A stretch of 64,000 nt of DNA from Yamagishiella unicocca (Eukaryota; Chlorophyta; Chlorophyceae; Chlamydomonadales; Volvocaceae). The notes under the pieces are model-generated. The model worked only from the letters and a program-made list of their open reading frames with translations. It was not told the origin of the DNA and searched no databases. The position numbers and the translations under genes were made by a program. Below are positions 22,301-34,200 of this stretch, in pieces. Position 1 is the stretch's first letter. Every line of letters starts with the position of its first letter. The stretch covers positions 248,001-312,000 of the forward strand of contig BDSL01000033.1 of NCBI GenBank assembly GCA_003116995.1, given 5' to 3'.

Positions 22301-25300
22301 GATCCGGATCTGGATCCGGATCTAGAAGCAGCGGCTGGGTTTGCTGCAGGCGTGGCGTTGTCGTCGGTGCCGGCAGGGGCCGACGCGTCTGCTGCTGCCC
22401 CGGCGGCGGCGGCCGCGGCCTCGAGAGCGACGAGGCGGTTTCGGAGCTCCGACAGCTCCGAAGCCAGGCCGGCCACTTGCTTCGACTCGCCGCGTAGACC
22501 CTCGCCTCCGCCGCTGCCCGCGCCGCCGTTGCCGTCAAGCGGCGACTGCGACAGAGGCCGAGCGATCACCCGCTCATCTTGCGGCGGCGGTGGGGCCAGG
22601 GGATCAGGCACGAAACCCACCGAAACGCCAGCGTCCGGTTGCGCCGCTGTGGCTGCTGCTGCCCCGGCGCCGTTGCCTGTCGCCGCCGCCGGCTCCCCAT
22701 CGCTGCGCGAGCCGCGGCGTTGTTGTTGCTCCGCTGTTCCCCCGGCGGGCCCTGCGCCGTCGGCCTGGCGGCGCACCTCCCGCACCTGCTCCCGAACCTC
22801 CTGGATGCGCTCCTCGGTTCGCGAGTAGAGCTCCTCCGTCCGCGCCGTTGAGCCCTCGACGCGCGAGTGCAGCTGCTCCGTCCGCAGCGAGGAGCTCTCC
22901 ACCCACGAGTGCAGCTGCGAGGATACCTCCTCCAGGTTCGCCGACAGCTGCTGCACGCGCAAGTTGATATCGGCATACAGCTGCTCCAGGTGCATGGACA
23001 CGTGCTCGATGCGCAGCGTACCATCCGTGCCAGACGTGCCGGACGTGCCGTTCCGCTGCGCGGCGGTAACGTCTGCGAGTGCGGCTTCTAGCTCAGCCAG
23101 CCGGCCCTGCAGCGGCGCCATAGCTACGGCCAACGCAGCCGCAGCTACAGCCTCGCCTGCGGCCACACCTCCGTCGACGCCGGGTGACGGGCCCCCTGGT
23201 GACGGAGGCGGGGGGCTGGCCCTGTCGGCGACAGCGGGGGCGCTGCCCGCTGCCGCCGCCGCTGGACCCTGGTCTGAAAGTGCTCCGTTGGAGGAGTAGC
23301 GGGCGACTGAGCGGACCGCAGCGCAGGCGTCGGCGCTGCCGAATGCGGCCTGTCGCGACCCTTGCGGCGTCCCGGGGGAGGGCAGGAGCCTGCGGCTCTC
23401 CGCCTCCGCCTCCGCTGCCGTCCGCATCCCGAGCTGCTCGTCCAGGCGCCTCACCAGCTCGTCCACGCGCTCGTCCAGGCGCGCTACTGTGGCTGCCAGC
23501 GGCACCTCCGCCGCCGTCGCCGCCGCCACCGTGCCCTCCTCCCCAGCCATGTCCGCTGGCGCTCCCTCCTCTGCGGACGCGCCGGCCTCAGCTTGTGCAG
23601 CGACCGCATCAACAGCAGCAGCAGCAGCAGCCGCACCAGTAGCAGTAGCGGCAGCCAGCGCCGCTGTCGCGCGAGCCAGCTCCACCTCAAGCGCGGCCGT
23701 TGCCCGCGCGAGGTCCGTCTCAATGGCCGCCATGTGGGCGGCAACTCCCTCGGCGGTGGGGCCCGCGGCGTCGTTGCCACCGCCGCCACCGCCTCCGCTG
23801 CCGTCCGGTGACGCCGCCGCGGCTACCGCAGCTTCAGCCGAAGCCTCCAGCTTCGCCACTCGGGCGCCATACTCGGCAACTTGGTCGTGCAGCTTCTTCA
23901 CGGACTCCGACACCGCCTTGACGTCATCGCAACTGGACGGTACGACGGCCTTGACGTCATCGCAACTGGACGGTACGACGGCCTTGACGTCGCCGTCAGG
24001 GTCCTCGGAGGACAGCTGGCCGGGCGCCGCTCCGCTTGTCGCCGCCGCCGCCGTCACCGTCACCGCCGCTGCTGCAGTGCAGGCGGTGGCGTGCGCGCTC
24101 CTGGCTTGTTCCGTCGCCTTACCGACCTCCTGGGCGAGCTCCGAAACCCTGGCTCGCACGTCCGCCACCACGGCCCGCAACTCCTCCTCCTCCTGCTCCG
24201 CTGCTGCCTGCCCTGCCGCCGCGGCTGTCAGTGCCACCCCCTCGGCCGCCACTGCATCGCGCTCCACAGCGGCACCGCCCTCCTGGCCGGGGGACTCGCC
24301 CACCGACCCACCGACCGCCGCCGCCCTGGCCGCCGCCGTCGTTGGCGCCGCCGCTGCGTCCGCGGCTGCCGCGGCTGCCGCCGAAGCCTCCAGCCTCGCC
24401 ACTCGCGCGCCATATTTGGCGACCTGGTCCTGCAGCCTCTTTATGGCGTCCGGCACCTCCCATGCCGCCTTGCTGTCACCGGCACCGGCAGCGGAGGGCG
24501 ACAGGGCAGGGTCGGGGTCCACCCTGCCGGCCGCCGCAGCCGCAGCCGTGCAGGCGGCGGCGTGCGCTTTCTTGGCTTGTTCCGTAGCCTTACGGACCTC
24601 CTGGCTGAGCGCCGAAACCGTGACTTGCATCTCCGCCACTACAGCCCGCAAGCCCGCCTCCTCCTGCTCCGCCGCCTCAGCATCTCCTTCCCGCCCCGCA
24701 CCCGCAGCCGGGTCGTCCAGGGCTCCACGCGCCTTGCCCGCTGGCGCACCCAGGGACCTCGCCGCCCTCCTCTCGGCAGCCGCCACGTACGTCGCCGCCG
24801 CCGCCGCCGCCGCTGCCTCCGCCTCCCGCACCACGCCAGCCAGCCGCTCCTCCAGCCGCTCCTCCAGCGCCTCCAGGTCCCGCCGCCCGCTGCCTGCCAG
24901 CTCGCGGAGCTCCCCCGCGGACACACAGGCCCGGCAGCCGCACTTGCGGCAGCCGCACACAGAGCCGACAGAGCCGCCACTCTCGCCGTCAGCGCCGACA
25001 GAGCCGACAGAGCCGCCACTCTCGCCGTCAGCGCCGACAGCGCCGTCTGCGTCACCACTCTCGCCGTCAGCGCCGACAGCGCCGTCTGCGTCACCACTCT
25101 CGCCGTCAGCGCCGACAGCGCCGTCTGCGTCACCACTCTCGCCGTCAGCGCCCACGACGCTGGCCAGCTCCTCGCCGCCCTCCGCCGCGGCACCCTCAGC
25201 GGCGCCGTCAGCTGAGGCCTCCCCAGTCGCGGCTTCTGCTGCTAGTACGGCAGGGCCGGCGGCGGCGCCGGCGGCGGCGGCGGGCTTCTCTGGCTGCCCG

Positions 25301-28300
25301 GCACGCAGCTGCTCCAGCTCCCGCTGCAGCTGCTGCATCAGCACGCGCAGCTCTGCGGCCGCAGAGCAGTGGCCGTCGGCGCCGTGCGCTCCGCCCGCCA
25401 CCACCACCTGGGCGGCGGCGGCATCGGAGCCAGCGCCGGAAGAAGCTGCGTCCGCGGGGGCGACGGCGGCACCGACCTCAGCCGCTTCAGCAGCGGCAGC
25501 CGCTGCCGCTGCGGCTGCCGCCTCTTGCATGGCACCCATCTGGCCGCGCAGGAGCTCAAGGTCCCTCGCCAGGGCAGCAACGGGGGCGTCGCCAGTGGGG
25601 CCGCCGCCGCCGCCGCCGCCACCCGTGACGCCGCCACTCTCAGCGCCGTCAGCGGCGTCAGCACCCGGCGCCGCCGCCAAGTGCGCAGTGGCGGCCGCCG
25701 CCGCCGCCGTCGCCTCCGTGGTGACCCTCGCCGCCTCCGCCAGCAGCTGCTGCTGCTGCGCGATCAGCGCGCCAAATTGCTCGTCCAGCTTGCGCTGCTG
25801 GTAGGCGACTGTACGGAGCCGCTCGTCCAGCTCGGCCTTCATAGGGCCCAGCAGTTTCTCGGACGCCTCCGCCATGGCGGCAGTGGCGGTCGCCGACGCC
25901 TTCTCGCCGGTTATGAGCCCAGCGGGGAGCTCCACATGCGCCGGCGGCGCTGGCGGCGCCATCCCAGCGGTGACTCCCTCCGCTGCTGCGGCCTGCTTCA
26001 CGGCGGCAGGCGCTGCCGCGGCCATTGCCGCCAGCGCCGCTGCTGAAGCCTGCTCCGCTGCAGCAGCCACCGCCTTGGCCGCCGCGGCTTCTTCTCTGGC
26101 AGCCGCGGCTTCGTCCCTTGCCGCTGCGGCTTCCCGCCTGGCCGCCTGTGCGGCTTCCAGGGCGGCCGCCAGCTGCTGCTGCTGCTGGAGCAGTAGCTGC
26201 TGCTGGTAGCCTTGACGCGCGTCCACGTCCTGTTGCGCCGGGGATGATGTTATGCCGGAGGCAGCGGTGTGCGACACACACAAGCAAGGAGCAGCCGCCG
26301 TCAGTACCGCGTCCATCCATCAGTGCGTGCTGGGTGGGTCGCATGGGGGCGCGGATGTGGGGAGGTGATGACGCGTTACTTCACTGCTTAAGTGAAGCCG
26401 CAGTAAACGACAGACGTGTATGAGTCCGCGGGGCGATGGTTGGACCACACATGCGTTCCACCGGCGTGCTGCCCTCCCCCCCTCAGCCGCACCCACCCAC
26501 CTGCGCAAACGCGACCAAATCTTCCCGCGCCAGTCTGCCCTGTGCATCGGCGGCCGCCTCAGCTAAAGCCACCACGGCCGCCGGAGTCATGACCTGCGCC
26601 AAGCGAAGCGGCAGGGCAGGGGTGCGAATCAGGCGACATGGCGGCGCGGTGCGGCCCCTCGTGCGTTGACTCACCGATTTCCACAGCAGCCCATTTGGGT
26701 CGGGATGCGTCGCTTGCCTCCTCCCGTTCCACCCTTCCTAACAACCAACTCCTCCTCCGCCATTGCGCCCCACTCACCTCACGAGCTGCATCGAACCCGT
26801 TCGGGGACATCAGCGGCTGCGCCGCTGCCTCCGCCTCCGCCGCCTTCTTCTCCGCCCTCTTCGCCCTCTTCGCCTCCGCCGCCTCCGCCGCCGCGGAGTC
26901 CTCTTCCACCACCTCCAGCGCCCGCACTCGGGACCCCACGTGGGCCATCCTCGCCTCCTGCGACACCGCCGCCCGCTCCAAGCGATCCACACGCGCCAGC
27001 AGCGCCGCCACCACCCCAGGTTCAACCGGGTCGGCTCCTCCTCCATTCACATTCACCCTGCCGCCCCGTCCGCCTCCGCCTCCACCGCCACCGCTGCCTC
27101 CGGCTCCATCCCCTGCCGGCCCTCCATTTGAGAGGGACGCCAGGACCAGCCCCGGGCGGTAGTTGCTTGGGGCCGGTTGGGACGTCACCCGTCCCAACTC
27201 CCGCGGCTCCGAGACCTCCGTGCTGCCCGGCATGGCGCCCACAGCGGCGTCCATACCCCTCCGCGATACGCCCGTCAGGGCGGGCAGCTTGACGAGGGAC
27301 AAGTCAGCCGTGGCGCCACGGCCGCCGCCGGTAGGTTTCGGTGCGTTGCTGGCGAGCCGCCCCGCGCTGTCGGCGCTCCGGCTAACGCTGCCGCCTCCCA
27401 GGCCGGAGCTCATTGGGAAGGCCAGGTCGGAATCCAGGGCGCGAGCCGGGGCGCGGTTCGTGAGGCCACTGAGAGGGGAGGAGAAGTTGTCAGGGTCGTC
27501 AGCACCGCCGTACCCCGGCTCCCCGCCGACCCCTGGGTCGCGAGGGTTCGGGCCCTCCGTGTAGGCGCGCAGATCCATCCCGTCTCCAGGTGGTGCGTAC
27601 CGCAAGGGTCGTAGCTGCGGAGAGTAGTGTTTGCTGCGAGGCTGCGGTTGTGTGGCGATCGGGGGTAGGGGGAAGTGAGGGGTTAGGAGGCTGGGGCTGG
27701 GGTTGGTTTCGGAGCTTAGGAGCCTAACAGCTACTTTCAGAAGAGGTATACTGGGCGCAGCGCGGGGAGTAGTGACTGCGGTATCCGACCCCGCAACGGG
27801 ACCCCGCCCGCGCCCGCGCCCTGCCGGGCCCCTTCCGTTCCGCGGACCCCCCCTCACCAGGCCCTTCAGGTAGGGGTTGCTCGCCGCTGCGTCGCTGTTG
27901 CCCTTGATCCAGTTGCCCGTCTGCTTCTGAGACTGCTTGGCCGGCCGCGGAGGGCTCCTGCCGCCGCCCTTCGGACCCACAACCAGCTCGGCCAGCCCGG
28001 CGGCGGCGGGCAGCCGTCCAGTGGCGCCGCCAAGCGGCCCACCGCCACCGCCGCTGCCGGTGTTGGCGCCCCCGCTGAGGATGACAGCGGGGGAGCTCAT
28101 CTGCTGTGCCTTGTCGGCATTGAAGGCGAGGGGGGGCGGGGGCGGGGGGGGTGCGCGAGGCTGCCAGCCCGCCAGCGGCGCCGCGCCCTCCCCGCGCTCC
28201 GCCTGCTGCTGCTGATCCAAGATCTCCTGTGGGGTGCGAAAGGGGGACCGCACCACACGCAGGAGGATGAGCTACAGCAGCTCGTTGCAACAACGCGAGT

Positions 28301-29657
28301 GTACTGCAGCCTACAGGTACCTGCCGCGTCGCGAGCCACGATGGGCCCCGTGGGGTCTCATTACGTCTTTCTAACTCCTGTTTGATCACCGCGAACGTCC
28401 TGTTCGCGCATCTGGGTTGTACATCTGGGTCGTACATCTGGGCCGTGCATTTGGATCGTACATCCGGGTCGTACATCTGGGTCGTGCATTTGGGTCCCGA
28501 TCTGGGTCGCAGGATCTTGGCGGGTTCGTGCAGTACCCTATGCGAACAGCATCAGCGCCGGATAGCACCAGTGCACAGAGCTGTCCGGCGGCATACGGGC
28601 AGACAGGGCCCCCAAGCCCCGGCCCGCCTGTGCCCCCTCGCCCCCTCACCCGACCCGGCCCCACCCACCTGCAGCTGCGCCAGGATAGCCATCTCCTTCG
28701 CGACGTCCTGCGGCGTCAGGTCCGGAAGCGCTTCGGGCTGCAGCGGAGCAGAGGGCGGGGGGGAGGGGTTCGGTTGGCGGCGAGCGGGTGTGCGATGATG
28801 AGCCGCCCGCCTGGACCCAGCCGTGTGGGTGGTTTTGCGGCGAAGACGAGGAAGAGGGACCAGGACGACCGCAAACGCGTGCTTAGAACTCTGCCTCCGC
28901 AAGTAAAATTTTCTCTTTCTGCAGTTCCGTGTCTACGGTTTCTTGTGGTTATATCCCCCAGCCCTCACGGCCCCGGCCCCACCAAGTCGTCATCCAGGGC
29001 CCCCGTCCAGGAGGAGCGCAGCGGCCTCGAGGACCTGGGCGCGTGCGCCTGCAGCTGCTGCAGCTGCTGCAGCCGCCACTGGTGCCGCTGCTGCGCGTGC
29101 AGCGCCGCGCCGTGTTGCCCCACGGCCGCCAGCAGGTTGAAGCGCGTCTGACTACTCAGCGCCGCGCAGGCCTGCACGAAGCTGAGGTAGCTGAGCTTGC
29201 TGGAGTGGTGCGGCCGGTAGGCAGTGTGTATGGTCTGCAGCACGGTACCCGCCAGGGGGCCCCCCTGGCCCTCGGGCAGACCCAAATCGGTCCATAGCCG
29301 CATCCACTGGTTCAATCCCATGCCCTGCCCGCCACCACCACCTTCGGCTGGGGGCTGAGTCAAGGTGGTGGTGAGGCTCATGGTAGAAGGCGAGCCGTAC
29401 AGGCCGCCGCTGACGCTGGCGGTGCTGGCAGCTGGTAGGGGCCCCGCCAGGGGAGGTGCACGCCAGTCCTGGCCGCGGCAGTAGGCGGCAAAGGCGGTGC
29501 GAAGAGCAAGGGCCTCTGGGGCGGGCTCGAGGTCGGGCTCGTCATCAGGCAGGGCTGGCAACGTGAATACATCTGGTCCCCTCGAAGCGGCTGGCTGAAT
29601 GATCCGAAATGGCTCGGACGAGCTTCTGGGGACCAGTAACGTCGCCCCGACGTCCAT
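19323..29657 (-). CDS. Giant Ala-rich coiled-coil protein, possible p25-alpha-like N-terminus
   Basis: Exons: 29657-28983, 28737-28669, 28226-27858, 27641-26778, 26593-26501, 26229-21880, 21552-21289, 21032-19965, 19801-19682 and 19586-19323 (TGA). All join in phase 0, giving about 2711 aa. Exon 3 could instead end at 27735 (+41 aa). Residues about 50-170 hold a helix, then GLNQWMRLWTDLGLP, then VLQTIHTAYRP and KLSYLSFVQACAAL, resembling the KNW.KLC.D.G..D / VF.K...R.ITF.EF pattern of p25-alpha (TPPP) domains; this is my reading and needs a profile search. Residues about 660-2625 are long Ala/Glu/Gln-rich coiled coil with Gly breaks, an internal duplication of about 150 aa and short tandem repeats. 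The tail is basic and Ser-rich (RRIRHIARSDSMESDYQ). No membrane segment. A structural, perhaps cytoskeletal or basal-body, role is an inference only. Confidence 0.75.
21838..21900 (-). repeat. 33-bp tandem duplication carrying a splice donor
   Basis: A 33-bp unit containing the last codons of the big coiled-coil exon (LLTEHLQ) plus its GTGGGG donor is present twice. This creates two identical donors, after 21880 and after 21847. Both keep phase 0; using the second adds 11 residues. Confidence 0.8.
23915..23992 (-). repeat. 33-bp coding tandem repeat (VVPSSCDDVKA)
   Basis: Two exact 33-bp units (23915-23947 and 23948-23980) and a partial third inside the large coiled-coil exon encode repeated 11-residue units ending DDVKA, each with one Cys. 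Confidence 0.85.
24961..25150 (-). repeat. 39-bp coding minisatellite (GADGESGDADGAV)
   Basis: About five tandem 39-bp units in the large coiled-coil exon encode the 13-residue unit GADGESGDADGAV, decaying to GADGESGGSVGSV. Downstream in the protein it runs into a Cys-rich motif CGCRKCGCRAC (about 24927-24959). Confidence 0.85.
28409..28510. repeat. 13-bp minisatellite in an intron
   Basis: Seven to eight imperfect copies of CATCTGGGTCGTA in the intron between exons 2 and 3 of the coiled-coil gene. Confidence 0.85.
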
Positions 29658-31216
29658 GTTACAACTTTCCCGTCAGCAAGGCTGGGCAGCCGTCCGGAGC
29701 TTTTGAGACGCGTTCTTGGGGCAAACCATTAAAATGGTGTGGCTGGGACGGGTAGGGCGCTTCCTGTGAGCCGCCTGAGGCCCCGAACCGAAAGGTACCA
29801 GACGTTTAAGAAACGCTGGACGACTGCTTGCAATTTGTTAGGTGTACGTGTGGCCTAGTCAGCTGAAGCTCAGCGCGGGGTAATTCGGAGTCGCCGGGCA
29901 GAAAACATGGAGGGCTGCTGCTAACACTGCAACGAAAGTAACACGGGCTGCCTATATACTTTCACCTTCATGGAGTTTTAATAAAGATCTGTAGAAAGCA
30001 CAGGCGTGGCACAAACTCGCACCAGTCCCTCTAAGTCTTCACTCCGGCACAATTCAACGTCAGGCTGAAAATTGTGCATTAAAACTGTGTGTAATCATCG
30101 TGCCAATGAATTGCATTTCTCTCCCGTCTGATGCGCCACGCCGGATTGGGCCGGTCACAGTTTTAGGTTTTATACGGAATTACGGAGGCGTGATAACAGG
30201 ACCGAACTGCAATGTCACTTCTCGATAAGTGGGATGAGATACCTTATCACGTATTTTTGGAAGATGTCCGTCTCTAACCGCTGGATTGGTGGTCGACTGC
30301 CGGTATACAGTCGTTCCCTGGACTCGGCTGTTTACGTCGGATGCAGCGACCTCCTGCTTACCCGTGCGCCCTGAACGGCGTTGTGAGGTTATCTGCGAGA
30401 GAGCCGTCACGATTGCGAAACTATGGGAGCATCGCCAGGGGCATTTAACCGCCCGCTCGCTGCCCGCTACCCCGCAGGCCAGGATGGCACCCATCCCTAC
30501 AACATGGTGATGGCTGTAGTCTAATTAACTAAACTAGTTAAGCAGGCAGCATCCCGACATTCTGTACCGACAGTTTAGCCATGGCCTACGTGGTCCGTCT
30601 GGCCCAACTCCGCCCTTATGCGTTTCAGCTCTGTGCGGAGGCAAAGGGATCAGCGAAGTTGCTCGACTTAACGGCCATAGGGCTGTAACAGAAACTCCGC
30701 TAACGAACTTCATACTACACTATGCATCCTGACGAGTTGCACGGGAGTTCTTTAGTGTTTGCTTTACGGCTTCCACTCCGGATATGCCACGAGCTATAAG
30801 TGCGAACTAGTGCGCTTGCCGAAGTGCTAGGATGCTCGCATCCTGTTGGAACAGCCCTGGGTAAAGGGCGTGGGAAACGGCGTCGGCGGTCGTGCGCGCT
30901 GGACAAAGCTTTTCATCCTGCCGCCTGAAACACATGGCAGATACCTCCTCGGTGGCGAAGATCCAAATTGGACCGTCCAGGTGGGATGCATTTACTGCAT
31001 TTGCGGTTTGTGGATTGCAACCCCGAGCGTGCATCAACCAGGATCCTACCATGAATCCATCAACCCATGTCATTCCACAACTTCTGCAACCGAGTCAACT
31101 ACCCCTCTACGACCGCCTCCTGCAACCGCTGAGTTCCAGCCCGCTTGCTGGCAGTTGTCCAACGAGCAATACCAAAATCCCTCGGATTATGACCAGTCAG
31201 CTGAAGTCCTGCGCGC
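29658..31216. other. Intergenic between two minus-strand genes
   Basis: Should contain the coiled-coil gene promoter and the aldehyde oxidase 3'UTR. I see no gene, no clear TATA box and no minus-strand TGTAA close to the aldehyde oxidase stop. Confidence 0.4.
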
Positions 31217-34200
31217 TCAGCCCACCCGCTGCTGCAGCAGCTCCACCGCGCGCCAGCTGCCGCACGCCCTCCGCACCCGCTCCACTGTCGCCGGCGCCAG
31301 CAGCGCCTGGAAGTCCCCGGACCCCTGCTGCCCCGCGCCGCCGCCGCCCGCCGCCGCTGCCGGCCCCCCGGCATCAGCTTGTGGCTGCAGCCCCCGCTGC
31401 AGCCTGGCGGCGCCCGCACGCGCCGCCGCGGCTGCCCGCTGCAGGGCTGCCAAGATGGTGTACGACAGCTGCAGCGGGGGCTCGCCGCATGCCTTGGAGC
31501 TGACTGGTCCCTGCACGGGTGGGCGCGAGGGAGGGGGGCCGCGTGTACTAGCCTGCAGGAGTAGCCAGATGCCACACCCACAGCGCCAGACCCGCAGCCG
31601 CAACACCGCACCCGGTCCCCCGCCCCGCTCCCCCCTCTCACCCCGGACGACAGCGGCGCATCGTTGAGCACGTGCACGTTGAGCTGCTGCGGCACACAGG
31701 ACACTGACGGCGGCTTGTAGTTCCAGGTGCTGTTCTGTACGAGCGCCCCTGTCGTACTGTCGTATGTGATCTGCTCCTGCAGCATCATGCCCATGCCCTG
31801 CACGAAAGCACCCTCGACCTGCGGGGCGGGGCGGGGTTCGAGGGAAACCCGTGGATGTCCGGAAAAACCGTTTAGAACAGGTGTTTTGAGATGCATGCTG
31901 GAGAACTGGGTTGGGGATACTAAAGCCGAAGGTCGTAATGTGACCTTTGGCGGCTAAGCTAAAGCGGCTACGGCGAGAAAGCCCGCGGGGTGGGGTGTTG
32001 CACAAAAAAAGGGAACGGGTTATTCGACGTGAGTGGGGTGGGGCATGGCCAATGTTGGGAGGCTGTGGTGGTGGTCTTGGGTCGCTGCGGGCGACACTGC
32101 CGCCGCTGGGTTGCTGGGGTGCTCGGAGCCGAGGATGCCGGCCGCCCGGCTGGGGTGGCTGCCGCCGCAACGCCGCATCGTACCGCGTCGTACAAGCCGT
32201 ACCGACCTGCCCCAAGTCCACCGCCGGGTTGACGGGGCGGCCCAGGTCGAACAGGATGTCGGACCGCAGCACGCGCCGCTCGCCCGTCAGCACGTCCACC
32301 TGGGGGGTTCGTTGGGTTGGGCGGTTAACGGTTGGCGGTTGGGATACGTAGATGGCGCTTACGCTTCTGGCGCTTACTCTTCTGGCGCTTACGCTTCTGG
32401 CGTTTACGCTTCTGGCGTTCTAGCGCTAACCGGCCCTCCCTCTCTAGCCAGACACGGCCAGGACCGCACCTCGGCCAGCGCCAGCGCCACCCCTAGCACG
32501 TGGTAGATCGGGTCCAGGGGCCCCGGGGCGTCTGGAGCTGTCGTCTCCGGGAGGTCCGCCTGGCCGCTGAACGCGAAGGCGGACAGGGGGCACTGCGCGC
32601 GGGGAGAGGTTTTGAGAGGTTTTGAGAGGGGGAGGGCCGGATGACGGGGAGGGGCGGGCAGGAAGGCGCTGAGGAACCCGCCGCACCCGCAGGAAGCCGC
32701 TGAAGGAAGCCGCACCCGCGACCCGGGTGCGATCTGGTCCGTCCCCTCGCATGCATAGCACAGCCCGGGTGCACCCACCACCCGCCCGCCCCCGGGGCGC
32801 CCGCATGGACTGCGCCCGGTGCCGTACCGTTGCCGGGTAGACAGGGACCGCCGCAACCACGTCCTGGCGGGAACCGGAGGGAAGGGGCGGGAAGGGAAGG
32901 GGGTGGAAGTCGGGGCTCCATGCGGGGCGTGCAGGAAGCCCAGGACCAGCTACCCACCTACCACCCCTTCAGGTACGAGCGGGCTGAGCCAGACTCCATG
33001 ACTGCCCGGAAGCCGGCAACGCACATCATGCCATCCTCCGCCATGAACCCCCCCTGGACTCCCCCCTGCATGCGGGGGGGGAGCAGATATCCCTCGCCCC
33101 TGATGGCATCCTCACAGGTCCCCCAGCGCCAGCTATCATGTCCCTGTCGTGTAACCGGTTTTTATGCCACCCCCCAGCCCCCACACCTTCTCCCAACCCC
33201 ACAAATAGCCTAGCTCCCTGCCCTGCCCGGCCCCCCTCCGGCCACTCACCGCCCACCCATAGTCCTCGCGCTCGACCAGCTTGGGCAGCGCATGCTTCTG
33301 CGAGCACACACACAAACACACACACACATGGGGCTCAGTCTCCTTCGCGGCTCAGCACAGCATATATAAAACACACACATGGGGCGGGTTTGAGGAAGAC
33401 CCGTGGGGCGGGTGGGGAGACGTGAGCGGGTGGCCCTGACCACCGCGAGGGGGACCAGTGGTTGCGAGGGTCGGGACCCCGCCCCCGAAGGATCTACCGG
33501 TATCATGTGCGGCGCAAGTCCCCCCCACGAAGCGTGTCGCGCCGGCGGGCGCCCTCGCAGGGATGTGCCAGGCGGCGAGCGTGGGCCCTCCGCGGGGGCC
33601 GAGGCGACCGTGCATGAAAGACGGGGGTTGCGGCGGCAACCCAGCCCAGTGCACGAACTCGCCCATCTGCGACCCCCTCCTTCTTCCGGCGCCCTCTCCC
33701 CTGCTCCCTGTCGTGTAACCGTGTCTCCTCGCCCCCTCCCTGCCCCCTCCCCCTCTTCGTTCCACAGCCCCCTCGGCACCCGCACCCGCAGGTTGTCCCC
33801 CAGCTGCAGGCAGGCCCCCCGCACTGCGGCACAAGCCAGCTCGCTGGTGGTGGAGCCGGCCGATATGCCGCCGTTGGGCAGCAGCTCGGAGCTGTTGTCG
33901 GCGATCCTGTGCCGTACACATAACACAACGCAACCAAAAAAACAGTACATTCGGCGATCTTTTGCCGTGGACAAAACAACGCAAAAACACAACAGCACGT
34001 TCGGCGAAAACGCAGACCACATGTTTCCAGGCGTGGTAGGGGCCGTGATAGCAGCTACAGGAGCTCTGCAGGCCTCGGAGAGGGACGTTCTGCCAAAGCT
34101 TTCCTCGAGTTTGCCATGTCTCGGTCTCCTTTGTCGATCACTTGCCTCATCGTCTACCCACCCACCCACCCACCCACGCACGCACCTGATGAGGTCCAGG

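Noticed and set aside
32950..33040. Extra exon in aldehyde oxidase (frame containing MESGSARSYLKG)
   Set aside because: Its phase does not fit the flanking exons, whereas exon 32863-32828 joins both neighbours in phase 0 and fits the family alignment.
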